64,000 nucleotides of DNA from Eremophila alpestris peregrina. Lineage: Eukaryota > Chordata > Aves > Passeriformes > Alaudidae. Both the position numbers and the translations under genes were made by a program. Location: NCBI GenBank assembly GCA_009792885.1, contig WMCF01000006.1, positions 4,702,444 through 4,766,443 on the forward strand. The letters are read 5' to 3'. This document shows positions 48,944-59,890 of the stretch, in pieces (positions within the stretch are counted from its first letter, which is position 1; the number at the start of each line of letters is the position of its first letter). The notes beneath the pieces are model-generated. The model saw nothing but the letters and a program-made list of their open reading frames with translations, did no database searches and had not been told where the DNA came from.

Positions 48944-51900
48944 TCTAGGAAAAAAACAGGAGTGACCTATTTACCTGCTCATATTCATCTAACATATAAT
49001 GGTCTTGCTTAAAGGCTAGTGCCATTCATATCGGTAACTGATTTTTAGTTCAGTAGTTCCAAACTTTGATCCCAACATCAGAGAAAATCTCAAATACATA
49101 TAACAGAGCTGCCACTATTTTTAGAATGTAGGAATTCTTTTATACCGAGACAATTCCTGTACAGTGTATATTAACTCCTCAGAAAGCCTTTCCACGTGGT
49201 AAAATAGATTTGGAGAACAAAAGCACTGAACATTGCAACTTGAATAAGACGACGGTCTTTTATTGTTAGCTTTGAAGCACTGAACAATGTCTGAGACTTC
49301 AAGAGAGAAAGGGAGAAATAGAGAATTTCACCTCCATTTACATTCTAATGTTCTCTCAAAATAGAATTTCTCTCTGGCCCTTGAATAAATACCATAGGGT
49401 AGCTTGGGGATATTGCTTTAATTTCTGTGGCTGGTGACAAAGAATGGGACACAAACAATTCTCTTTCTCCAGTGTTTATCGCCACTCCTTGGGTGGGGTT
49501 AGAGTGGCAATAGCCAGAGTGGGGAAGCCTTCCACAGTAGAAGGGCTGCCTTGGCCTGACAAATCACTCTGAATCTAGTTATTAAAATTATAATCTGGCA
49601 TGGCTGGCTCTAACAGTATCCTCCCTACAGCTAATAAATCCCACACATGATTGGCAATACTTCCCATCAGACAGTCTCATTGGACACAGGAGCTGGTGAC
49701 AGTGGTGATGGCAGGGTGATGGTGAGGAGGGGGCTGGTTGCATGGCAAGATGTAGCAGATGATATAATGTGACTTGGATGTAAGGTGTTGTCCTGCTCTT
49801 TGGTTTCCTGGCAGCTTATTTTTTTCTAGTAATTTGTTTGATTAACATACACAAAACCCAGCAGAAGAGAGGGGAAGAGCTCCAAGAGGAAATTGATTTG
49901 CTGACAGACATGCAGTTTTGAGTTTCTCACAGATAAATCCTTTCTACTCCCAACATTTGCATACTGTCTCCTGCAGAATATCTGCTTTATATTTACCTGC
50001 AGCTACCTAGCCCTGTGTGCATGTGTCTGAACTGCTGTCAGGTTGCATCTAGCTGGCAGCACTGGGACAAAGCAAAATCTGAAAAACTGCCTGCCCTTTT
50101 CTTACTGTGACAAATGTACAAATTGTTTGGTTATTATTAAAGTTGTCAGCATGGTGCAAACAGCTCACTGATGTTTTTACCAGGGTTATGATTGCTCTCA
50201 CTTGGCATTACTGTTGGCACAGGCTCATGAAGGAAAACAAGAGGAACTTACACACTGGCTTAGGATTGCTGCTTTTAAGCCAATTTTAATTCAATATGCA
50301 CAAAAAGGAAGATCCTTACTTTCCCTGTTTCCGCAGTAACAGTCCAGTAGGAAGTCAGCTGGACACAGAGAAAGAATGATCAGGTAATCACATCACAAAG
50401 TGTGGGCTAGATGCAGGCAGAATTAGTGCTTATTTTTTCTCTGTGGTTATTACTTTAACATACAGACTCCTGTGTGTTTTTGAAGCTCAGATCAGGGTTT
50501 TCTGCTTCATGCTGTATGAAAAACTATTGCAGAGCCGTCATTGGGCAAATTGGATACTGTCTGAAAAAGTTGCTTTCTGTGTCTTATCAAAACAATTTTT
50601 TTGGCAAGTACTATGCCACCTGGTCAACTAATTCTGGATATATTCAGGAAGTCATGGTAAATTAACAGTTCCCATTTTATAGCACTGACCTGGCAGGCTG
50701 AACAACCAGAAGCTTGCAGACCCATAGAGTGGTTTGATGCTCTAGACATTCACATGTGTGAGAGCATGTTTCAGTGAAAAATGAAAGAGACAGGCTGTGC
50801 TTGGACCTGTGCAGAGTTTATTGTCTAGATTGTTCTGTGTGTTACCACCTCCCACCCTTGCAGTTTGGTTCTGTATGTTTTTCATCAGAGCTAATTAAAT
50901 GGTGGCATGTGTTGGTGATGAATTAAAAACACACTTCCGGAAAGTATGGGGTGACAAGTAATTCTGAATAAAAAGGTAACTAAAAATTAGATTTTAGATT
51001 TTCGGAACTTATTTGGTATTGGTAAAATCCTATCCTCAGCTGGGAAACCAGTCAAGAGAAAACTCCAGGCAGATGCAGTGGATGACATGACTTTTGTTGC
51101 TTACTTCATTATGTCTGCCTCCTTGATGATTTAAATTTACAGACATATTGTACCTACTGCTGTGTATCTTGCTTGGGTCCTTTTTAGATGTGGCATCTGG
51201 CCAGACCAGCATGATGAATCAATTTTGAATTTTGAACTCAAGTTCAAAAAGTTTAATTCAGATTGTGAAATCATTGCAAAACTGAGACAGTTCTCAGAAG
51301 ACCGCAGGCTTCAGTTCAGCTCAGCTGTGTCCTCATGCTGACCAGTAGGACCTCTTACTGGTCTGTATTTCCACTGATGCAAAGCAGTGCATGGTGCTGG
51401 GAGAGGGCATGTCAGCTTTGGTGTTACTGCTCAGCTGCATATGCAGGACAAGTTATGAGGGAAAAAGAATTTGACAGTGTGAAATAAATTAGCGATAATT
51501 TATTCTTGCTTAACCAATGACAGTTCTTTTCTGTGTCAGCTAATGACAAATATCATCTTCAAGATCACCTGTGCTCTTTCAGTCTCTGACACTCAGCCTC
51601 TACACTGGCAGGGTTGCTTTGCAAAGGGTGCAGTACAAGAAGACCTGATTTGCAAGTGTTTGATTTGAGCTGAATGCCATTGCAATCAGAATCAATTGTG
51701 TTAATACTTGGTGGCCATAGCAGCAGTTCTAAGGTAAATTAAAAAATCCTTCTCTCATTCTTCTTACTTGGTAATTACTGAACCAGCAGGCTTTAGAATA
51801 TATTTTGGAAACATCATTAAAAACACTCCTTAGCAGTCTCCTGTCAAATACATTCAGCCTAGTAAACACCCAGGAAAAAGATAAATCAGTAAATTCTTGG

Positions 51901-52492
51901 TTCCAATTCTCTCTTAGTTCATAGCTAGACTCCAGGGAAAAAAGGAATGGGAAATTTAGACAGATCGCCTATAGTTGCCTTTGTGCAATTCTTTGAAATG
52001 GAAGACAGTTGTATTATAGTTATTGATTTCTGTGGAAATGTATTCTTGTATCAAAGAAAGGCCTATGCCATAGAGAGAGAAACTGCCTCAATATCACCTA
52101 TTTATACAGAAAATTTTCTACCTTGTGGCTGGGATGCTTCTCTCCTTCTCCAGCGGTAAAGGTAGGTTTGAAATGTGGGCTCCATGGACGGGCACTGAGG
52201 GGGCATGAAATGAAGGAAAGATCCATGCATGAAGTGGGAAGCACAGCACATCTGACTGAGTGAGCTGCTCAGGGAGATCTGGTGTTAGGAAGGAGATTTT
52301 AGCTGTGGCCCTCTTTGCATACATGGATCCTAAAATACACAGAAAGAAGCAGTGGAAAGAAGAAAGGGTAGAAAGGAAGTAAATTAATAGAGTTCACCTG
52401 CTCACCTTAAGCATAAAGGCAGTGAGTAAAGTTGTGAATGCAGCTGTGATCACCTGCAAAGAAAGATAAGTATTGCCAGACAGATGATGGAG
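48944..52492. other. Unique non-coding DNA
   Basis: About 3.5 kb with no recognisable gene or transposon. Only short open frames are present, such as two overlapping ones at 50443-50665 in different frames. Confidence 0.5.
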
Positions 52493-53011
52493 ATGGTCCT
52501 TCCCCTCTGCTCAGTTCTGGTGAGGCACATCTGGAGTTCTGTGCCCAGTGCTGGGCTGCCCACTGCAGACACTTCAACATGCATGTCCAGCAAAGGGCAA
52601 CTCGAGTAATCAAGGATTTGAAGCATCTGCCAGACAAGAAATGTCTAAAAGAGCTAGTTGCTTTTAGCCTGGAGAAACCAGGGAGACCTTATCAATTTAT
52701 GGGTATACATACCTGAAGACAGGATGCAATGAGGACAGAGCCAGGCTCTTTTCAGTGGTGATGACTAAGAGGACAAGAGGCAGTGGGCACAACCTGAAAC
52801 AGAAATTCCATTCAAATGTGAAAATAAAGGTTTTTCACTGTAAGGATTAGTGAGCACAAACAATTTGCCCAAAAAGATTTGGTAGTGTCCATCCCTGGAG
52901 ATGTCTAACACCTGACTTGACAATGCCCCTGCTGGCTTTGCTTTGGGCAGGGGCTTGGACTAGATCTCCAGAGGTCCCCTCCCACCTCTACCATTCTTGG
53001 TAATTCTGTGC
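52493..53011 (+). mobile_element. CR1 LINE 3' portion, plus orientation
   Basis: Sense CR1 from the end of ORF2 to the 3' end: cccctctgctcagttctggt, acatctggagttctgtgccc, tttagcctggagaaaccagg, tccatccctggagatgtcta, gggcttggactagatctcca and gaggtcccctcccacctcta, with the tail ccattcttggtaattctgtg. The subfamily differs from the 4965-5860 copy (the agatctccagaggtcccctc form rather than the agatgatctttaag form). 5'-truncated, no coding capacity. Confidence 0.95.
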
Positions 53012-56000
53012 TAAGGGGAATATCTCACAGAAATATGGATTTTATTCACCAACCACAAGTGCTAGTCCTTTTGTGTATGATGCTATTTTTAACAGTACTT
53101 GATTTTCAAAAGTGCTTGTGGAGCTCATCCATTTAGAATGAAGGCCCTTAAATATGATCCAGAGAGATAGATCCTCATTTTCCTTTCATTTCAGTATTGA
53201 AGTCCTTAAACAATGTAGATTGCCCCAAAGAGTTTCACTGTTGTAAACTAAAGATTAAAAAAAAAAAAGGATTTTAACTTTCCTTAAAAAACACATACAG
53301 CATCATAGTGGTTTTTATTGCATATTGTTATGGAGATAAGTATGTTTCTTAGTCCCTCAATATTTTAAGAAGTTAGAAATAAAAAAGGAATCCCAGTATT
53401 TTCTTAGAAATCATTATAAGCAATACAAGAGGAAACTACTTCTTATTTATTTCATAACATTTGATTGATACAAATCTCTCCCCAAAATGTTACAGGGTGT
53501 TGATTTGATATTAAGATTCTATCAATAAAACATATGTAAAGGGTTAATAAATGAATGACAGTGACAGTAAATCCTTTATAGATTTGGGCTGTGTCTTATT
53601 TATAAGCACATCAATAGAGGACAATACTGAATGTCATAAGAGTTAATCAATCAAGCCATTAGACTGCATAAAATGTACATCCATTCTTTATCCATATTTT
53701 TAAAGCTCCAATCATCATTTATTAACCCATTATAAACCACATCCAAGTGAAATTTTAATTAGAAATATAGTGTGGTATGAATAAGAACACCTCTGATATT
53801 TTGAAGACTTCAAAGCATATCTTCTTTAAGGTCCCTTTGATGATGGTCCAGGTGCTGCCCATGGTACCTGCAGTTAAAGAGGACTGGGCATAATAATTTA
53901 GAAGTTCCCTTCCAGTTCATGATTTCACACTTCAACGAGTGAACATAAACTGAATATGGTCTATTGAATCAGCAGGGTTACATCAGGTTCTGACATCTGA
54001 GCAAGTGCCATCATTCCTCCTTCCAAAGAGAGTGATAATTACCTGAAAGACTTCTCCTTCATATGATGATATCCTTCATATATATCATATACTCCTTTTT
54101 TGTTATGCAACAGAATTTTATAGCTGAGGACCAGAAGCTTTCTCCCCATTTTATTAAAATGCACTGTATAAGGTAGCAATCCTTGGTACCCTCCAGACAA
54201 GACAGGCAAAGAGAATCCACTGAAATAAATCAAGTAAACAAATTCCTCACCTATCCTGAAAACATTCAGGCATATCTTGTGTTCTTTAAGATAAAATTCA
54301 GGAAATTTCAGCATTAGTATGCAAGATTGGTGTACAGTTGTGAAGGAAGCAGTGACTGAATATAAGGCAGAATTAAACGCTTGAATAAATATTTAGGTAT
54401 CAGTACATCACTTAATGCATTTCTTGCATTGTTGCCTCTTGAAGAGAAGTTTGTTGGAGAGGTTAAAGGTTGTTTTGTTATTCATGGTCATGTCATGCCT
54501 GGGCTTTGGCATAGACTTTGAAAAACCCTGCTATTGCCAAATCCTGAGAACATGGGGACAAATTAACCATCAGCTCATGCATGGCTGGCCTTATGGACCA
54601 AACAGTACAGCTACCAGTCAGCAACACAAGAACAGCTGTCTTGGAAAGAAGCTGGTGAGAGGGAAGATAGCAGAAGCTGCCATTTGCTCTGTCTCAGTTT
54701 TAAACCAGGTTTAGCTCCCTTCACCAAAATCAGCTGGAAAAAACCCGCAAACCCTCACATAAAGTCAATTACAATAATTAGGTAAATACATTAAAGTAAA
54801 TTTACAGTGACATAAAATTTGGCCCACTGAGGTGGGAAATAAATGTCTGTACTGATAACTTCTGCTTTCCTGTGTTCACCACAAAACTTCACTTCTTGCT
54901 CAGAGTCCTATTAACATGGAGTAAATTCCAGAAATTTGATAGATTGGAGAAGTTTATTATTTTTACTCTCTCTAAAAAAAAAAATTCTCTGTCTGAGTTG
55001 TCTTGAATAAATGTTATGATTAGTTGTGGGGATTGTGACTCTTCTTGAATGGGTTTTCATCTTATGCACAGAGGGGTTTGGAGGCTGTATTAATCAAAAG
55101 ATGAACCGGCTGGTGATGACACCTGACTACAACATGTTTTCAAACTTTAATAGCTTTGATTGGCTTCCAGAGGAAGCATCTTCTTGGGATGCTTCTTTTT
55201 GCCTGGACGACTCTCCCACATCTGTGTTTTTCTAGTGAAATCCCTAAAATAAATATCTGATAGGGCCCTGAGCTCCTGGAAAGATGCCATATGCTGCATT
55301 TGGAAAGATCAGAATTGCAAAATAGATGTTTTGAAAAGAGCATACAAAAATCCTTACATGGCCCCAGTGTAATGGAGAGCAAGAGCTGTCACATGGCCAG
55401 AATGTGTCAAGCACTGGGTTTGTGCAAGTGTATTCTGTGTATGCATAGGGAATTGCAGTCCTCAGTTGTCCCCTTTAATCCATACCCATAAAATGAAAAA
55501 CTGGAGTCTCCAACTGTTATCTTCCTATCTATACCCCCGTCACTTCTCTTTTTAAAGTCTAGCTGGAGAAAAGGCTTTTGACTTGAAGTGTTGCTCTTAG
55601 CTCTACCAGAGCCTTTCCTGGCCACACTAGACAAATCACTGTTCAGAGCCCTCAAAGAGGGCTTTGAGTTTGTCTCGCAACCTTTGAGTGCTCATGGAGT
55701 TTGCAGAGAGGGGCACTGCTCTTTCTTTTCTTGTGTGTTTTGCTTTGCAGTCCTTAAAGTCTCTCTTTGTGTTTTGTTCAATGCCTGCCTTAGCTGGACT
55801 TTAATCTTACCTTGGGCTGCAAAACATAGCACCTGAGTAACTGGGACTCTATCCCACTCTCTATTGAGGAGTTTGTAATAAGAAGCACAAACAAAGTAAA
55901 CACTGCTCACTGAGGGTTGCTCAATGCTCATTTCATGGCCATGAAGAGTGATGTCATAAGGAATTTTATTAAAAGTCAGTGTTTGACTGACTTCTCTGTA

Positions 56001-56842
56001 TGCAAGTTAGAGAGGATTAGGAAATTCAAGTCAATTACTCACAGAAGCAACATTTATAGGACAGAAAATTCCCTCTTTTTCCTTTCTGTTCCCTCAGTCC
56101 AGAACTTTAACTCTCTCTGGGTATTTCACATTTGCTTTCCCAAATGGATTGAAATACAACATCAAAAAGGCATTAAGGTGGGTGGTGCAGAGACCTGATG
56201 GTAAAAAAATATGAGGTATAGTGTACAAAATATTGGCTGAATGTACCTGTGTTTGCTTGATTTATTTTAGTATTTCATTTTCCCTCACTTTTTAGAGCCA
56301 ATTAAAGTCTTGAGCCGGATTCTCAGCTGTCATGAATTACTCGAGTAAAATGAAATCAATAAAGATACATTGATTCATATTCACAAAGGAACTAGTCCAT
56401 TCATTGGTGTCAATTGAAAACATGGATTTGGCATAGCATATTTGGGAATAAGGTGGAAGTATTCAGCATAAAAGCATTTTCACATTATCTCTCTGACCTG
56501 CAAGAATATACAAGCACTGGAAGTTTTCTGGAGGCATCAGACTTCCTGGAATATGAACAAATAAACAAGGATAAGTTTAGACTGCAAATTAAGTGGAAAT
56601 GCTCTCCAGTATGACATTTTGGAATTCTACAATGTCTCTGAGCTTGCCTGCAACTAGAAATATAGAAGAAAAAATGATGCAGCAGAGAGATATGTCAGTC
56701 TACCTACCTGATTTTTAAAAGTCAAATTTTGTACAATCATAGAATCATGAGAATGGCTCTCTTTGTTCTGCAATACAAGAAAGAATATACCTAAAGTTTT
56801 GGTTCATATGAATGATTATAATCAGAGCTTCTAACATCCTCC
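53012..56842. other. Unique AT-rich DNA with one possible exon and one possible regulatory stretch
   Basis: No proven gene. At 54043-54219 on the minus strand an open stretch is bounded by acceptor-like (gatttatttcag) and donor-like (gtaattatc) sequences; it is treated as a candidate only. 53440-53770 is AT-rich, complex and free of repeats. A short CR1-tail-like string (atcatagaatcatgagaat) lies at 56739-56757. Confidence 0.45.
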
Positions 56843-56990
56843 CATCTCTGAACTGTTCAAGGCCAGGTTGAAAGGGGCTCTGAAAACCTGATCTAGTGGA
56901 AGGTTCCCCTGCCCATGGCAGGGGGTTTGGAACTCATCAATCTTCCAAGGCCTCTTCCACTCCAAACCATTCTGTGGTTGTATGATTCTT
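56843..56990 (+). mobile_element. CR1 LINE 3'-end fragment
   Basis: Sense CR1 3' end: catctctgaactgttcaagg, ccaggttgaaaggggctctg, aacctgatctagtggaaggt, cctgcccatggcagggggtt and aaaccattctgtggttgtat, then the tail atgattct. About 150 bp remain. A CR1-tail-like string in the opposite sense lies about 90 bp upstream (56739-56757). Confidence 0.93.
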
Positions 56991-57042
56991 GTGGCAATTA
57001 GGTAATCACAAGACTTGGACTCATATTTCCGTGCACAGGTTT

Positions 57043-57100
57043 TTTTATTCCCAATATTAGTTAATTAATCCCAATATTTTATTCCCAAATTAGTTAATTA
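57043..57100. repeat. Imperfect tandem duplication, about 33 bp unit
   Basis: tttattcccaatattagtta at 57045-57064 recurs as ttttattcccaaattagtta at 57077-57096, each followed by ATTA. A third partial CCCAATATT lies between them. TA-rich local duplication. Confidence 0.8.
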
Positions 57101-59033
57101 GCATGCTTTTTTCTCCCTCTTCTGTTCTTTTCAGACTCATTATTTTCATTGTGTTCTCTTCCATTCACAGAAGGAAAAAAAGAATTTTGTGACTCTTAGT
57201 TAAATGCAATTTTTCAACTTATTATTCTGCAACCAACATTTAGCACATTGCTGGTCAGTTCAGATGCCAAATGACCCTCTGGGTTTTACACAGAGATTTT
57301 GATTATATTCCTTCTCAGACCTTACAAGTACCTTACAAACACTGTGCCAAGTGCCTCTTGTTGCTACTGTTCTCCATAGCATTTTTTCGTCAATCTTGCA
57401 TTACACTCTGACCTCTTCTGTCAAATGTCAGCCAGCAGGAGGCAGGATGCAGGTTCCTTCTTTATGATTTTGGTGCCAGTTCAAGCATTTTTCAGTCCTT
57501 GCTCTCCCTCGTGTGCATGCTTTACTCCTTTCAAGTACTCGTAGAGTGGAACCTCACAAAAGTGTTCTTTTTTACTAACATTACAGAGTGATCATTATGG
57601 GAAGGGCTAATTGGATTGTCTAATGGGACATCCTGCCTGGTGACACTGGATATCACCAAGAAAGCTCAACATTAAGCCTAGAATTCAGAAAGAACTTACA
57701 ATTAACATCTGGCTGATAGAAAAGATACTATTCCCTATGGCAGGGAGTATTTTTTTTCTGAATAATCAGCATTTGAGCTTGTATATGAACCATTTTTTTA
57801 GTAATGACTGTAGCTGACCAAGAAAACATATTACAGATCACTTACGTGCCGTGATACATGTCTGATAAGGGAAAACAGAAACTTACCATGGACAAGTCTA
57901 AGTGTCATAGCCTACTAACATTTGCAAAAGGCAGTCAAGAAAACTTCTCATTGAAGACTGCTTAAGACATGAAGATGGGGAAGGATAAAGCAATTGGATA
58001 AATAATTCCCTGGAAAATAGGGAACAAAGTAGGAATAAATGTTCATTTCCCACAGGGAAGGAAAGTTACCAAAATAAACCACAGGCTCTGATATCCCACA
58101 TTTTCTAATGGTCTGGTAAGAGGCTGGAGCAGTGAGGTGACAGACTTTGCTGACACTACTGTTATTCAAGGCTGAGAGTTGACTGAAATACTGAAGAATG
58201 TCCTTACCTTTCTGAATGACCAGGTGAAAAAAAAAAAAAGGCAAACTACATTCACTCTAGATATATATGTGGGGTGTAGGTGGATCTCATCTTTGCAAAT
58301 ATGATGATGCTCTGAGCTGACTAAGGCTCAAAGATAAAGTTTTTATGACTAGGGTGATTAAATATATGGAAATCCCAGCTCAGGGCCGAGTAGCAGTAAA
58401 AATATATGCAGAAAATGGGAAGTTAGGAACTCTTAGGACAGAAAACCAAACCAAAGCAGAGAAAGGTGTCATGTGATTTCAAAAATCCAGTATTTGCCTT
58501 CATCTTCAGCATCGTATGAGATCTAGCCCACTCAATTCAATGAAAAGATACACTAAATCTGGAAAAAAAGACTAAGCAGAGAAAAATAAATCTGTCATGT
58601 ATATAGAAATCTTTTGAGCAGTTTTTGAAGAGATGGAATCACTTTGGTCCACAAAAGAGATGGTGAAGATCTATATAACAATCAGTGAATATGGAGAAGC
58701 AGAAGTGGAGATAGAAGGTTTTGGAGCCCAACATGTTACAAGTGCACTTGAGAGAATCATTGAAAGGCAGTGCTATGGAGAAAGGATTGTAGCCTCAGAA
58801 ATCACTCAGCAAATAAGCTGGAAAGCAAGGAATGGTTGAAAATTGACCTTGTGACAAAGATTGTGTTACATGCCTTGACCTGAGGTAAAGTGGATTGAGT
58901 CTGTTTTGAAGACCATAAAATGGAGGTGGTTAAGTGAGGGTTGTTTGTTCATGATGGACATGATAAAGCCTCAGACTGGATAGATATTAGTCCTGCATGA
59001 GACCTAGGATTTTGTAAGGAATGAGGAGGAAAA
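57101..59033. other. Unique non-coding DNA
   Basis: No transposon or gene recognised. The open frame at 58633-58839 (plus, 68 codons) has a charged, protein-like composition but lies in purine-rich DNA, where such frames arise easily. An A-run of about 13 lies near 58227-58239. Confidence 0.45.
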
Positions 59034-59120
59034 AATCAAAATAACAACAACCAAAAAACCTAAGCAAACAAAAAACCCCCAAACAAACAAACAAACAAAA
59101 AACCACAAAAAACAACCCAG
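59034..59120. repeat. A-rich (CAAA)n low-complexity tract
   Basis: Run of CAAC, CAAA and CCCCCAAA units, with about five clean CAAA repeats at 59079-59098. Of the same general type as the tracts at 44398-44438 and 62976-63050. Confidence 0.9.
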
Positions 59121-59814
59121 AAAGCAATTCCCAGCTGAACACCATCAGAACCTGAAAAAAACTCACCTCAAAATCCTGGACTTCAATACAAAGAAGTATA
59201 AAAGCTGATGAAATCCTACTTTTCAGTAGTTCTGATATTTTTGTAGCAACAGAGTTAATTTGATAAATCTTGCAATTTTTGACAATGAAGTTCCACCTTA
59301 GGTGACTGTATGTAATTCCATTTGCTCTTTGAAGTGCTAGGATAAGCCAGAATACTTATCTACCTTCACTATAGAGATTTCCTGGCCCATCTGCTTTAAA
59401 AACACACCAGTGAGTGGGCTGAAAGTATTCCTTTCCTCGGATGGCTGGTTAAGTGAGTGTCAGCAGCCTCAGAGGTGGTGCTGCTGCCTCTTTCCTGCAC
59501 ACGATTTGAGATTATCAAAAAACACTTGAATTTAACGCCTTGAAAACAAATACAAGGAGGGGGTTAGAGTTGCACAACATGAAGTTAGAGTGTATAATGT
59601 ATCGCTAAAGGCTGTTGCAGATGCTAAACATTTACATAAATGCTAAATGTTTCAATTGGTTGCATGGATAAATTCAGGGAAGAAAAATATATTCAGAGCT
59701 ATTATAAAGACAGTAGCTTTGGCTCTGGGGCTTCCTGTGTTACAGATTGTGGAGCAATAGAAGAATATTCTGGGAAGCTATGATGATGATTGCTCTGACT
59801 TTTAGCTATTTCAC
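59121..59814. other. Unique non-coding DNA
   Basis: No feature recognised in this stretch. Confidence 0.5.
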
Positions 59815-59890
59815 AGGCATCTGCTCTGTCACTGCTGGAGACAGGACATGGGGCTAGCTGGGACCTCAGTGTGACCCACTGCATCTGCTG
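59815..59890 (+). mobile_element. Ancient CR1-type LINE 3' scrap
   Basis: cactgctggagacaggacat, then gggctagctgggacctc and gtctgaccca-like gtgtgacccactgc, match the 3'-UTR end of old reptile/turtle CR1 elements, which usually read GCTGGAGACAGGA..GGGCTAGATGGACC..GGTCTGACCC. About 75 bp are recognisable and the terminal repeat is not clear. This layer is older than the other CR1 3' ends in the window and may belong to the same age class as 36605-37420. Confidence 0.6.

Noticed and set aside
58633..58839. 68-codon plus-strand frame with charged protein-like composition
   Set aside because: Purine-rich DNA naturally gives Glu/Lys/Ile-rich frames. No splice context or family resemblance.
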